From Polaromonas sp. (GTDB taxonomy: Bacteria; Pseudomonadota; Gammaproteobacteria; Burkholderiales; Burkholderiaceae_C): 42,318 nt of DNA. The position numbers and the translations under genes are program-made. Of this stretch, positions 1 through 7,985 are shown one piece after another. The notes below the pieces were generated by a model. It ran no database searches. It was not told the origin of the DNA and saw nothing but the letters and a program-made list of their open reading frames with translations. The DNA lies in contig JAUXPP010000059.1 in assembly GCA_030683705.1 (NCBI GenBank), forward strand, positions 1 through 42,318, in the 5' to 3' direction. Every line of letters begins with the position of its first letter. The stretch's first letter is position 1.

Positions 1-255
1 ACCGGCGTGGCGCCGGGCATGCTGTATGTGTTTCTGTCCGACGGCACGCTGGTGATGACGTCAAAGGACAGCCAAGCTGCCGTCGGCTCCTGGACTTACC
101 AGGGCGGCGCGCTCGCGATGGTTGAAGACGGGCAGGAATACCAAGTCGATATCCTGAACCTGAGCAACGAGGACTTCAGGATTCGCAGCAAGCACCCGGG
201 CGGCAGCGTGGAGATCGCCATGGTCCCGGCCAGAAGCGCACCGCTGGCGCATTGA
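1..255 (+). CDS. C-terminal part of an unidentified protein (cut by window edge)
   Basis: The reading frame is open from the first base and ends at TGA 253-255, so the gene starts outside the window. About 84 residues are visible. They are rich in short beta-type segments (LYVFLSDGTLVM, SWTYQGGALAM, YQVDILNLS), which suggests a small beta-barrel or lipocalin-like domain. I recognise no catalytic motif and no cysteine. It converges on dsbB, which ends at 312. The family is unknown; the coding call rests on frame openness and codon usage. Confidence 0.6.
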   Translation, partial: TGVAPGMLYVFLSDGTLVMTSKDSQAAVGSWTYQGGALAMVEDGQEYQVDILNLSNEDFRIRSKHPGGSVEIAMVPARSAPLAH

Positions 256-311
256 AGCCGGTTCCCCGGCTTTGTCATTGCGGGCCCTGACCCGCAATCC
301 ATGGCCCGGCG

Positions 312-824
312 TCAGCGCGCGGGCTGACGGGCCCGCAGCACCAGCAGCGCCAGCATCACGAGGGCAATCGCGGTGAAACAGAGAAAAGACCAGTTGGCAA
401 TCGACAGGCCCAGAAAGGTCCAGTCGATCTTGCTGCAGTCGCCGCTGCCCTTGAAAATCATCGGGATCACGCGCTGGAGCGGAAAGGTCTCGATCATTCC
501 GTAGAAGTCGCGGCCGCACGAAGCGACTTCGGGCGGGTACCACTGCAGGAAACTCTGGCGCGCAGCGACAAAAGCACCGAAACCAGCCAGCAGCAGGGTC
601 ACGAAGGCACCCGTCATCAGCAGACCTTTTTTCGAAGCGAAGGCCGTCAGGCCGGTGACGATCGCCACCAGGATCAGCGCATAACGCTGCACGATACACA
701 TGGGGCAAGGCTCCAGCCCGACGACATGCTGCAGATACAGCCCGAAAGCCAGCATGGCCACACAGGCCACCGATACCAGCGCCAGCACGCGGCGCGGCGC
801 GGCTTCGAAATACGTCAACAACAT
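312..824 (-). CDS. dsbB: Disulfide bond formation protein B (DsbB)
   Basis: Inner-membrane quinone reductase that reoxidises periplasmic DsbA and passes electrons to ubiquinone. The 170-residue protein has four hydrophobic segments. The first periplasmic loop carries Cys-Pro-Met-Cys at residues 40-43 and the second loop carries the other redox pair, Cys103 and Cys130, as expected for the family. A GTG at 827 is also in frame, but AGGA lies about 5 bases before the ATG at 824, so I chose the ATG. The gene stands alone. The DsbA-like protein at 15605 has no signal peptide and is unlikely to be its partner. Confidence 0.93.
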   Translation of the reverse strand: MLLTYFEAAPRRVLALVSVACVAMLAFGLYLQHVVGLEPCPMCIVQRYALILVAIVTGLTAFASKKGLLMTGAFVTLLLAGFGAFVAARQSFLQWYPPEVASCGRDFYGMIETFPLQRVIPMIFKGSGDCSKIDWTFLGLSIANWSFLCFTAIALVMLALLVLRARQPAR

Positions 825-928
825 CACGGTCCTTTAATCATCAATACAGGAATTGTCCGATGGTTCGTGAGTTTAGGCGCTGATTAGTTCCCGCCGGCCG
901 GAGCGGCGCGCTGTTGCCCGCGCAAACA

Positions 929-964
929 CAAAGTGCCGCCACGGCAAGGCCGTGCGGCACTTTG
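929..964 (-). terminator. Rho-independent terminator of the small lipoprotein gene
   Basis: A nearly perfect inverted repeat: a 17-base arm beginning CAAAGTGCCG pairs with a 16-base arm, with one bulged C and an AAG loop. It lies 22 bases past the stop codon of the lipoprotein gene on the minus strand. The following minus-strand bases are moderately T-rich (TGTTTG). The strength of the stem makes this one of the clearest terminators in the window. Confidence 0.75.
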
Positions 965-985
965 GAGAAAAACACGGGACGGGAT

Positions 986-1258
986 TTACTTGGCGGGCGT
1001 CACCGTCACGGTCGGCACCTCGATTTTTTTCTCTTCCACCTTGACGGTTGGAACAGCCACCGTTTTCTCGGTGGTGCTGACGTTAACGTCCGGTGCCTTG
1101 ACGTCGTACTTGGGCAACGTCACGTCACCCTCCTGGGTTTTGGTGATTTCAACCTTGGGCACAGTGATGTTGCCTTCCTGGGTTTTTTTGACGTCGCAAG
1201 CGCTCAGGCCCAGTGCAGCAACGGAAACGAGGGCGACAGCAAGCGTGGTTTTCAACAT
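986..1258 (-). CDS. Small lipoprotein with internal TQEG repeats
   Basis: A 90-residue protein with a lipoprotein signal: Lys3, a hydrophobic stretch and the lipobox LSAC with the lipidated cysteine at residue 21. The mature part has almost no hydrophobic core. It is built of repeated units: KKTQEGNITVPK, then TKTQEGDVTLPK, then several Val/Pro/Lys-rich strands such as VAVPTVKVEEKK and IEVPTVTV. It is probably anchored in the outer or inner membrane facing the periplasm. GGGAG lies 7 bases before the ATG. No function can be assigned; the Lys-Val-Pro periodicity suggests an extended or beta-repeat spacer. Confidence 0.82.
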   Translation of the reverse strand: MLKTTLAVALVSVAALGLSACDVKKTQEGNITVPKVEITKTQEGDVTLPKYDVKAPDVNVSTTEKTVAVPTVKVEEKKIEVPTVTVTPAK

Positions 1259-1291
1259 GGGGACTCCCGGTAAAAGTTATTGAAAGCAGGG

Positions 1292-1320
1292 TATTTAAAA
1301 GCTGGCTTTACTGCAGTGAA
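1292..1320 (-). promoter_or_regulatory. Possible sigma-70 promoter of the lipoprotein gene
   Basis: On the minus strand TTCACT (1315-1320) and TAAATA (1292-1297) are separated by 17 bases, about 35 bases upstream of the lipoprotein start. The -35 match is poor, so this is tentative. Confidence 0.35.
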
Positions 1321-1424
1321 GGACTGGCAAAGCAGCAACTTTGAATAAATTTTCCCGGTGAACTGGCATACGGATTTGTAGGCGCCCGCCTAAGTCCATG
1401 TGGGCGGACTCTCTTTTCTCCGTC

Positions 1425-2510
1425 TCAAATCCCCTCCCCCGCATCGACAAACACGCGCGCGCTGCGTGGCGTGAGGACCAGCAGGTCGCCTTCGCGCAGG
1501 CCCATGTCGCGGTACTGTTGCGACGGGATCTGGGCCTCGATCAGCGGGTCGGCCTGGCCGCTGTCTTCCGAGGGAATCAGCTCCAGCCTCGCGATCGGAC
1601 CGATCACAATCGCGCGGCTCAGTTGCGCGGCAATGCCTTCGGCGCCGGGCGCATAACGCTGCACGTCGAAGTCGTGCGGGCGCACATAGGCGAAAGCTCT
1701 GGCGTTTTGCACGCCGCTGTGTTCGGGCGAATCCAGCCGCATGCCATCGAGCTGGATCTTGCCTTCGTGCGCGCGGCCCTGGAACAGGTTGACATCACCG
1801 AGAAATCCGTAAACAAAAGGGCTGGCCGGGTGGTCCCAGACCTGCTGCGGCGAACCGATCTGCTCGACCTTGCCCTGGTTCATCAGCACCACGCGGTCGG
1901 CAACCTCCAGCGCTTCCTCCTGGTCGTGCGTGACAAAAATGCTGGTCACATGCAGGTCGTCATGCAGGCGGCGCAGCCAGCGGCGCAGCTCTTTCCTCAC
2001 CTTGGCGTCGAGCGCGCCGAAAGGTTCGTCGAGCAGCAACACCTTGGGTTCAACCGCCAGCGCACGTGCCAGCGCGATCCGCTGGCGCTGCCCGCCCGAG
2101 AGCTGCGACGGAAAACGATCAGCCAGCCAGTCGAGCTGCACCAGGCCCAGCAACTCATGCACCTTGCGCTTGATCTCGGCATCGCTGGGGCGCATGCCGC
2201 GCGGCTTGACACGCAGGCCGAAGGCGACGTTTTCAAACACCGTCATGTGGCGGAACAAGGCGTAATGCTGGAACACAAAACCGACCTGGCGCTCGCGCAC
2301 ATGCACGTCGGTCGTGTCCTCGCCGCTGAACAGGATGCTGCCCTGGTCGGCGGTTTCCAGCCCGGCGATGATGCGCAGCAAGGTGGTCTTGCCGCAGCCC
2401 GAGGGACCGAGCAAGGCGACCAGTTCGCCGGAGGCGATGTCCAGGCTCACGTCGCCCAGCGCCTGGAAGTTGCCGAAATGTTTGCTGATGTTGCGGATTT
2501 CAATACTCAT
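1425..2510 (-). CDS. cysA: Sulfate/thiosulfate ABC transporter ATP-binding protein CysA
   Basis: ATPase that powers sulfate import through CysT/CysW. The 361-residue protein has Walker [10 protein letters not shown] at 35-43, the ABC signature LSGGQ at 137-141, Walker B LLLDEP at 158-163 and the switch histidine near 195. It ends in a C-terminal TOBE-like regulatory domain. An in-frame extension upstream of 2510 is open for another 107 codons but overlaps cysW, so the start MSIEIRN at 2510 is chosen. It is the last gene of the sbp-cysT-cysW-cysA operon, 17 bases after cysW. Confidence 0.95.
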   Translation of the reverse strand: MSIEIRNISKHFGNFQALGDVSLDIASGELVALLGPSGCGKTTLLRIIAGLETADQGSILFSGEDTTDVHVRERQVGFVFQHYALFRHMTVFENVAFGLRVKPRGMRPSDAEIKRKVHELLGLVQLDWLADRFPSQLSGGQRQRIALARALAVEPKVLLLDEPFGALDAKVRKELRRWLRRLHDDLHVTSIFVTHDQEEALEVADRVVLMNQGKVEQIGSPQQVWDHPASPFVYGFLGDVNLFQGRAHEGKIQLDGMRLDSPEHSGVQNARAFAYVRPHDFDVQRYAPGAEGIAAQLSRAIVIGPIARLELIPSEDSGQADPLIEAQIPSQQYRDMGLREGDLLVLTPRSARVFVDAGEGI

Positions 2511-2527
2511 GGGGGTTCTCGTTGTGT

Positions 2528-3514
2528 TCAGGTCGCGCCGGCGGTGACCGCTGCCGCGGGCCGCTCGGGCGGCAGGTCCGCCGCGGCTTTGAGCTCCTGC
2601 TCGGCGCGCCATTCGGCGATCGACTTGATCAGCAGGGTCACCAGGGCCAGCAGCGCCAGCAAGGACGCCACCGCAAAGGCGGCGACCGACTGGTATTCGT
2701 TGTAGAGAATCTCCACATGCAGCGGCAAGGTGTTGGTCTGGCCGCGGATGTGGCCGGACACCACGGACACGGCGCCGAACTCGCCCATGGCGCGCGCATT
2801 GGTCAGGATCACGCCGTACAGCAGGCCCCACTTGATGTTGGGCAGGGTCACGTTCCAGAAGGTTTGCCAGCCGGTCGCGCCCAGCACGATGGCGGCCTGC
2901 TCCTCCTCGCTGCCCTGGGCCTGCATCAGCGGGATCAGCTCACGCGCGATGAACGGGAAAGTCACAAACACCGTGGCCAGCACAATGCCGGGCACCGCAA
3001 AAATGACCTTGATGTCGTTGGCCGCGAGCCAGGGCCCGAACCAGCCCTGGGCACCGAAGACCAGCACATACATCAGGCCCGCGACCACCGGCGAGACCGA
3101 AAACGGCAGGTCCACCAGCGTCGTCAGGAAGGACTTGCCGCGGAACTCGTACTTGGCAATCGCCCAGGCGGCCGAGACACCAAACACCAGGTTCAGCGGT
3201 ACGGCAATCGCGGCGGCGATCAAGGTCAGCTTGATCGCCGACCAGGCATCGGGTTCCTTCAGCGCCGCCCAGTAGGCGTCGAAACCCTTGCGCAACGCTT
3301 CGGTGAACACCGCCGCGAGCGGCAGCACGAGGAACAGCAATACGAAGACCAGCGCAACGGTGATCAGGGTGTAACGCACCCACGGCGCTTCTGTAGTGCC
3401 TGAACGAGCCCCCACGCTTTTCGCTGCGCGTAATGCGCTGCCCCCCGAGGGGGCCGTGCCTTGCTTGGGGCGGCCCTGCGCTGCGGCGGCCTTGGTTTCT
3501 GAGGAAGCACTCAT
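2528..3514 (-). CDS. cysW: Sulfate ABC transporter permease CysW
   Basis: Inner-membrane subunit that pairs with CysT to form the sulfate channel. It has about six membrane helices and the EAA-type loop that contacts CysA (around [16 protein letters not shown]). Its ATG overlaps the cysT stop codon (ATGA), so the two are translationally coupled. The N-terminus is about 45 residues before the first helix. Residues roughly 12-36 are encoded by an interspersed repeat read in antisense (bases 3408-3480), giving a Gly/Pro/Ala/Arg-rich cytoplasmic tail. Confidence 0.93.
   Translation of the reverse strand: MSASSETKAAAAQGRPKQGTAPSGGSALRAAKSVGARSGTTEAPWVRYTLITVALVFVLLFLVLPLAAVFTEALRKGFDAYWAALKEPDAWSAIKLTLIAAAIAVPLNLVFGVSAAWAIAKYEFRGKSFLTTLVDLPFSVSPVVAGLMYVLVFGAQGWFGPWLAANDIKVIFAVPGIVLATVFVTFPFIARELIPLMQAQGSEEEQAAIVLGATGWQTFWNVTLPNIKWGLLYGVILTNARAMGEFGAVSVVSGHIRGQTNTLPLHVEILYNEYQSVAAFAVASLLALLALVTLLIKSIAEWRAEQELKAAADLPPERPAAAVTAGAT
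3408..3480 (+). repeat. Interspersed repeat family B, copy 1 (inside cysW)
   Basis: About 70 bases with the family signature GCCCCCACGCT, then GCTGCCCCCCGAGGGGGC, then TTGGGGCGGCCC. The central CCCCCGAGGGGG is a perfect palindrome able to form a hairpin. The same element occurs at 4381-4450 (inverted), 13052-13120 and, diverged, at 20087-20163. This copy lies inside the 5' coding part of cysW, antisense to it. Confidence 0.8.
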
Positions 3515-4368
3515 GCCGGCGCTCCCGAAAACCGCCGTTGCCAGGCTTGCAGCCCGTTGATCACCAGCAGCAGCACAAAGGAAATAACCAGCATCACCAC
3601 GGCCACGGCCGTCGCGCCGGCGTAGTCGTACTGCTCGAGCTTGCCGATGATGATCAGCGGCGTGATCTCGGAAATCATGGGCATGTTGCCGGCGATAAAA
3701 ATCACCGAGCCGTATTCACCGATGGCGCGCGCAAACGCCATGGCAAAACCGGTCAGCAGCGCCGGCGTGATGTGCGGCAGGATCACCCGCGTAAAAATCT
3801 GCAGGCGCGTCGCGCCCAGCGAGGTCGCGGCCTCCTCGAGTTCCTTCTCGGCGTCTTCCAGCACCGGCTGCACCGTGCGCACCACGAACGGCAGGCCGAT
3901 GAAGATCAGCGCGATCACCACACCGGCCGGCGTGAAGGCCAGCTTGATGCCCAGCGGCTCCAGGTACTGGCCGATCCAGCCGTTGCCGGCCAGGAGGGCG
4001 GTCAGCGAAATGCCGGCCACCGCGGTGGGTAAGGCAAACGGCAAATCCACCAGCGCATCGACGATTTTTTTGCCCGGGAATTTGTAGCGCACCAGCACCC
4101 AGGCCAGCAGCAGGCCAAACACCAGGTTCACCAGTGCGGCGAACAGCGAAGCGCCGAAGGTCAGGCGATAGGACGCAAGCACGCGCGGCGAGGTCACGGC
4201 CGTCACAAACTGCTCCCAGCTCAGCGAGAAGGTCTTGAACAGCAGCGCCGACAAGGGAATCAGCACGATGATGCTGAGGTAAAACAGCGTGTAGCCCAGG
4301 GTCAGGCCGAAGCCCGGCAGCACCTTCTTCGCAGATTTTTTTGACATTTTTTTATTTAACCAAGCCAT
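3511..4368 (-). CDS. cysT: Sulfate ABC transporter permease CysT (CysU)
   Basis: Partner permease of CysW. It has about six membrane helices and an EAA loop ([17 protein letters not shown]) for docking to CysA. The frame is open back to 4428, but those 20 codons lie in interspersed repeat B copy 2. I therefore place the start at ATG 4368 ([12 protein letters not shown]), giving 285 residues. ATG 4347 (MSKKS) is an alternative without a visible ribosome site. The stop codon overlaps the cysW start. It lies 84 bases downstream of the sbp stop, with the repeat filling that gap. Confidence 0.93.
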   Translation of the reverse strand: MAWLNKKMSKKSAKKVLPGFGLTLGYTLFYLSIIVLIPLSALLFKTFSLSWEQFVTAVTSPRVLASYRLTFGASLFAALVNLVFGLLLAWVLVRYKFPGKKIVDALVDLPFALPTAVAGISLTALLAGNGWIGQYLEPLGIKLAFTPAGVVIALIFIGLPFVVRTVQPVLEDAEKELEEAATSLGATRLQIFTRVILPHITPALLTGFAMAFARAIGEYGSVIFIAGNMPMISEITPLIIIGKLEQYDYAGATAVAVVMLVISFVLLLVINGLQAWQRRFSGAPA

Positions 4369-4380
4369 GAAATTTCCCGC

Positions 4381-4450
4381 CGGGCCGCCCCAAGGGAAAT
4401 TAGCCCCCTCGGGGGGCAGCGAGGACACGTCAGTGCCGAGCGTGGGGGCC
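4381..4450 (-). repeat. Interspersed repeat family B, copy 2 (sbp-cysT gap)
   Basis: Read on the minus strand it shows the same blocks as copy 1: GGCCCCCACGCTC, then GCTGCCCCCCGAGGGGGC, then TTGGGGCGGCCCGGCGG. It occupies nearly the whole space between sbp and cysT and is co-oriented with the operon, so the mRNA would carry its CCCCCGAGGGGG hairpin just before cysT. Confidence 0.8.
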
Positions 4451-4452
4451 AG

Positions 4453-5445
4453 TTATTTGACGGTGTAAAGCTTGTCGAACTGGCCGCCGTCGTTGAAGTG
4501 GACTTTCTGCGCCTCGGCCAGCGAGCCGAAATAGTCCTTCACCGTGAACTGCTGGATAGGCTTGAAGACGTTGGCATACCTTTTGAGCACGGCGGCTGAG
4601 CGCGGGCGGATCGCGTGTTTGGCCGCAATCTCCTGGCCCACGTCCGAATACAAATAGGCCAGGTAAGCCTTCGCCACTTCGCCCGTGCCTTTTTTGGCGA
4701 CGGTACGTTCGATCACGGCGACCGGGTTTTCCGCCACGATGCTGGACGAGGGGTAGACCGCGTCCACCTTGCCTTCGCCGAACTCGCGATTGACCGACAA
4801 GACCTCGGATTCAAAGGTGATCAGCACATCGCCGGTGTTGCGCTGCAAAAAGATGGAGGTCGCATCGCGCCCGCCCTTGGCCAGGATGGGCACGTTTTTA
4901 TAGAGCTTGCCGACAAACTCCGCCGCCTGCGCATCGCTGCCGCCTTTCTTGCGCACCGAGCCCCAGGCCGCCAGGTAGGCCATGCGGCCATTGCCGCCGG
5001 TCTTGGGGTTGACCACGATCACCTGCACGCCGGGCTTGACCAGGTCGGTCCAGTCCTTGATGCCCTTGGGGTTGCCATGGCGCACCAGAAACACCATGGT
5101 CGAGGTGGTGGGCGACGCGTCATTCGGGAAACGCTGGGTCCAGTCCTTCGCCACCAGGCCCTTGTCGGCCAGGAAGTCGATGTCGGTGGTGGTGTTCATG
5201 GTCACCACGTCGGCGTCCAGGCCGTCGGCCACGGAGCGCGCCACGGCGCTGGAGCCGGCGTGCGACTGGTCGATCCGGATGTCCTTGCCGGTGGTCTTCT
5301 TGTAGTTGGCAATGAAGGCCGCGTTGTAGTCCTTGTAGAACTCGCGCGCCACGTCGTAAGAGCCGTTGAGCAGGGTCTGGGCGGACGCCAGGCCGCCGGT
5401 AGCGAGCGCCAGGGAGGCGAGAGCGAGTTTGATCGTGGTGGTCAT
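4453..5445 (-). CDS. sbp: Periplasmic sulfate-binding protein
   Basis: Captures sulfate in the periplasm and delivers it to CysT/CysW. The 330-residue protein has a signal peptide cut near residue 22 (GGLASA|QTLL). The mature start LLNGSYDVAREFYKDYN and the SHAGSSAVARSVADGLDADVVTMN segment are typical of the Sbp/CysP family, as is VFLVRHGNPKGIKDW. The ATG overlaps the stop of the preceding hydrolase gene by four bases (ATGA). Sulfate-specific versus thiosulfate-specific binding cannot be settled from sequence alone. A second, broken paralogue lies at 18626-19667. Confidence 0.95.
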   Translation of the reverse strand: MTTTIKLALASLALATGGLASAQTLLNGSYDVAREFYKDYNAAFIANYKKTTGKDIRIDQSHAGSSAVARSVADGLDADVVTMNTTTDIDFLADKGLVAKDWTQRFPNDASPTTSTMVFLVRHGNPKGIKDWTDLVKPGVQVIVVNPKTGGNGRMAYLAAWGSVRKKGGSDAQAAEFVGKLYKNVPILAKGGRDATSIFLQRNTGDVLITFESEVLSVNREFGEGKVDAVYPSSSIVAENPVAVIERTVAKKGTGEVAKAYLAYLYSDVGQEIAAKHAIRPRSAAVLKRYANVFKPIQQFTVKDYFGSLAEAQKVHFNDGGQFDKLYTVK

Positions 5446-6032
5446 ACAGTTTCCAGGGGAGCAGAGGGAGAAGAGGAAGACGAAAAAGGTGAATGCAGGC
5501 GGGAAGCGATATCGATGTCACCGGCCAGCGACTGCAGCAAGGCCACGCCCAGCGGCCACTCGCCATGGCCCGATTCGATGTTGATGTGGCCGCCGTCCTG
5601 GATGCGCACAAACTCGCTGCCCCAGGCCCGCGCATAGGCGCCGGCCAGGCGCACCGGGCAATACGGATCGTTGCTGCTGGCCACCAGCACGCTGCGGTAG
5701 GGCAGCTTCTGGCAGGGCACCGGCGCGAAGTCGCTCAGGACGGCACGGCGTTCGGGGTCGGCCGGCGCCACCAGCAAGGCACCCCGGATGGCGGCGCGGG
5801 CGGCGGCCGGCAGGTGCGCGGTGGCGATGCAGCCCAGGCTGTGCGCCACGATGACCACCGGCTCGCGCTGCAACAAAATGGTCTGCGCCAGGCTTGCCAC
5901 CCAGGCCTTGCGCGATGGCGTGATCCAGTCGTCCTGCTGCACGCGCACGGCATCGGGCAGCCGCCCGGCCCACAGGCTTTGCCAGTGGCCGGGGCCGGAG
6001 TCGCGCCAGCCGGGGACGATGATGAAACGCAT
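5442..6032 (-). CDS. RBBP9/YdeN-type alpha/beta hydrolase, first large gene of the sulfate uptake operon
   Basis: A 196-residue cytoplasmic serine hydrolase of the RBBP9/YdeN family. The N-terminal VPGWRDSGPGHWQ motif is diagnostic. The likely triad is Ser65 in AHSLG, Asp122 in SSNDPYCP and His149 in DGGHIN. The C-terminus ends in a low-complexity Ser/Pro tail. It overlaps sbp by ATGA, so it is translated together with the transporter. Its own start has no ribosome site; a short ORF with a strong one ends 13 bases before it. The substrate is unknown. Its place in a sulfate operon suggests a role in sulfur supply, for example hydrolysis of an ester, but that is inference. Confidence 0.88.
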   Translation of the reverse strand: MRFIIVPGWRDSGPGHWQSLWAGRLPDAVRVQQDDWITPSRKAWVASLAQTILLQREPVVIVAHSLGCIATAHLPAAARAAIRGALLVAPADPERRAVLSDFAPVPCQKLPYRSVLVASSNDPYCPVRLAGAYARAWGSEFVRIQDGGHINIESGHGEWPLGVALLQSLAGDIDIASRLHSPFSSSSSPSAPLETV

Positions 6033-6043
6033 GGCCGGACCGG

Positions 6044-6058
6044 TCTCAAGCCTTGAGA
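6044..6058. promoter_or_regulatory. 15-base palindrome TCTCAAGCCTTGAGA before the hydrolase gene
   Basis: Two 7-base arms around a single central base, overlapping the stop codon of the short upstream ORF. It could be a protein-binding site or a small RNA hairpin that affects re-initiation at the hydrolase start. No regulator can be named. Confidence 0.35.
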
Positions 6059-6087
6059 GAGCGGTTGCTGCGGTGAACGATGGCCAT
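6046..6087 (-). CDS. Possible 13-residue upstream ORF of the sulfate uptake operon
   Basis: On the minus strand ATG 6087 starts the peptide MAIVHRSNRSLKA, ending at TGA 6046-6048. A strong ribosome site (AGGAG, 7 bases before the ATG) precedes it, while the hydrolase start 13 bases after its stop has none. That pattern fits translational coupling or a regulatory leader. It contains no cysteine or methionine run, so a simple amino-acid attenuation mechanism is not obvious. Confidence 0.45.
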   Translation of the reverse strand: MAIVHRSNRSLKA

Positions 6088-6223
6088 CAAGAAACTCCTG
6101 CGATGCATATTCAAAAAATGCATTTTGGGGAGTCATCGTTAAAACTCAAAAGAATATATCGTTGTTAATTAATGCCTGACAAGGAATAACACTGCCAGCC
6201 CCAGTCGATCTGTTGATGAAGGG

Positions 6224-6276
6224 AATCGGTCTCCAACCCTCGTCCAGCAAGCGTAAGCAGCTATCAAAAAGGGAGC
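6224..6276 (-). repeat. Interspersed repeat family A, copy 1
   Basis: Read on the minus strand it contains TTTTTGATAGCTGCTTACGC followed by a GAGGGTTGGAG block. These are the hallmarks of family A, which recurs at 13428, 17323, 22041, 27744 and 34384. It sits between the LysR gene and the sulfate operon promoter region. Confidence 0.75.
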
Positions 6277-6286
6277 GATGCAGCGG

Positions 6287-7192
6287 CTAGACCAGCATCT
6301 CCCCGCGCATGTGTTCGCCGAGGAAGTCCAGAAAGCTGCGCACCGCCGGCACCTGGCCGCGGCGTGAGGGAAAGACCGCATGCGCCACACCGGCGCGCAG
6401 CGCCCAGCCCGGCAGCACCGGCACCAGCAACTGCGCCTGCTGCTCCGCCGCGCTCAGCGAGTCGGGCAAAAAACCCATGCCGGTGCCGGCCAGCATGGCC
6501 AGCTTCAGCGTCAGCAAGTCGTCCGCCACATAACGCGGCTGGTGCTGCAGCACGAACTCCCGGCCGCCCGGGCCCAGCAGCGTCCAGGCAGCGCGCCCGT
6601 CGGTCCAGGACATGGCCACCGTGTCGAGTTTGTGCAGGTCCTCCGGCGATTGCGGCGCCCCCTGGCGGCGCAGCAGTTCGGGGCTGGCCAGCAGTTGCCC
6701 GGTACTGACCCCGAGGTTCTTGACCACCAGGCTGCCGCTGTCGTCCAGCGTGGGCCGCACCCGCAGCGCGATGTCCACCCCCTCCTCCACCAGGTCCACC
6801 ACCCGGTTGGTCACCCGCATGTCGACCTTGACCTGCGGGTACAGCGCCATGAAGCGCGGCACCAGGTAGCCCAGGGTGCTTTGCGCCAGCGTCACCGGGC
6901 AACTGATGCGCAAGGTGCCGCGCGGCTCGACCTGCAATTGCGCCACCGCCTCGTCGGCGGCCAGGGCTTCGTCGCGCATGGCGCTGCAGTGGCGCAAATA
7001 GATCTCGCCGACCGCGGTCAGCGACAGCTTGCGGGTGGTGCGCTGCAGCAAGCGTGCGCCGAGACGGGCTTCCAGCTCGGCCACCCGGCGCGACAGGCGC
7101 GATTTGGGCAAACCCAGCGCGCGCCCGGCGGCGGCAAAACCGCCCCGCTCCACCACCTCGGCGAAATACAACATGTCGTTCAAGTCCTGCAT
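6287..7192 (-). CDS. LysR-family transcriptional regulator
   Basis: DNA-binding regulator with an N-terminal winged helix-turn-helix (about residues 4-62, including GGFAAAGRALGLPKSRLSRRVAELE) and a C-terminal effector-binding domain. It is 301 residues from ATG 7192, which has GAGG at a suitable distance; ATG 7204 in the same frame is the alternative. It is divergent from the azoreductase gene across 130-140 bases, which for this family usually means it controls that gene. Sequence resembles regulators of quinone or electrophile stress reductases, but the inducer is unknown. Confidence 0.9.
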   Translation of the reverse strand: MQDLNDMLYFAEVVERGGFAAAGRALGLPKSRLSRRVAELEARLGARLLQRTTRKLSLTAVGEIYLRHCSAMRDEALAADEAVAQLQVEPRGTLRISCPVTLAQSTLGYLVPRFMALYPQVKVDMRVTNRVVDLVEEGVDIALRVRPTLDDSGSLVVKNLGVSTGQLLASPELLRRQGAPQSPEDLHKLDTVAMSWTDGRAAWTLLGPGGREFVLQHQPRYVADDLLTLKLAMLAGTGMGFLPDSLSAAEQQAQLLVPVLPGWALRAGVAHAVFPSRRGQVPAVRSFLDFLGEHMRGEMLV

Positions 7193-7334
7193 GGCCAGCC
7201 TCATTGTCCTGTTGATAGAACAATGTATCGCGATTTTGCCGACTTATCAATCAATCGACCCACCCACACAATCTATCCATGGCTGAGATTCAGGTGAACC
7301 GGCCAACAACCGACCCCAATTCAAGGAATCCCTC

Positions 7335-7985
7335 ATGAGCAAGCTTCTTCACATCGACTCCAGCATCCTCGGCGGCAACTCGGTCTCGCGCCAGCTCACC
7401 GCGCAAATCGTCGCCTCCTGGCGCGCCAGCCATCCTGGCACCGAAGTCAGCTACCTGGACCTGGCTGCCGACGCACCCAGCCACCTGTCGGCCGAATCGC
7501 TGGGTTTCCGCCTGCCCGCCGGCAGCGCACTGAGCGAGGTGCAGCAGCGTGAAAACGCAGTGTCCGAAGCCCTGGTGTCGCAGTTCCTGGCCGCCGATGT
7601 GATCGTGGTCGGCGCACCGCTGTACAACTTCAGCATCCCGAGCCAGCTCAAGGCCTGGATAGACCGCGTGGCGCAAGTCGGCCGCACCTTTGCCTATACC
7701 GAAAAAGGCCCGGTCGGCCTGGCCGGCGGCAAGACCGTGATCGTGGCCTCCTCGCGCGGCGGCATGTACTCGACCAGCGAAGCCGGCAATGCCACCGAAC
7801 ACCAGGAAAGCTACCTCAAGGTGGTGTTCGGTTTCTTCGGCATCACCGACGTGCGTTTTGTGCGTGCCGAAGGCCTGGCCATGGGTGAAGCCGCCAAAGC
7901 CGCGGCACTGGCCGCTGCAGATCTGGAGATCAAGGCCATGGCCGCCCGGGCCGCCAACCAGCCCGAGGCCACACTGGCCGCCTAA
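7335..7985 (+). CDS. azoR: FMN-dependent NADH:quinone oxidoreductase / azoreductase
   Basis: Flavodoxin-like enzyme that reduces quinones, and azo compounds, with NADH using FMN. The 216-residue protein starts [11 protein letters not shown], with the S..GGNSVSR FMN phosphate loop and the conserved [18 protein letters not shown] segment around residues 95-112. AAGGAA lies in front of the ATG. It is divergent from the LysR gene and overlaps the stop of the convergent permease gene by three bases. Probable role: protection against quinones; the natural substrate is not known. Confidence 0.93.
   Translation: MSKLLHIDSSILGGNSVSRQLTAQIVASWRASHPGTEVSYLDLAADAPSHLSAESLGFRLPAGSALSEVQQRENAVSEALVSQFLAADVIVVGAPLYNFSIPSQLKAWIDRVAQVGRTFAYTEKGPVGLAGGKTVIVASSRGGMYSTSEAGNATEHQESYLKVVFGFFGITDVRFVRAEGLAMGEAAKAAALAAADLEIKAMAARAANQPEATLAA

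Noticed and set aside
1375..1424. Terminator after cysA
   Set aside because: Only a weak AGTCC/GGACT stem and partial GC pairing are present, without a T run.
4369..4428. Longer CysT N-terminus ([13 protein letters not shown]...)
   Set aside because: These codons lie inside interspersed repeat B and are absent from the normal permease start.
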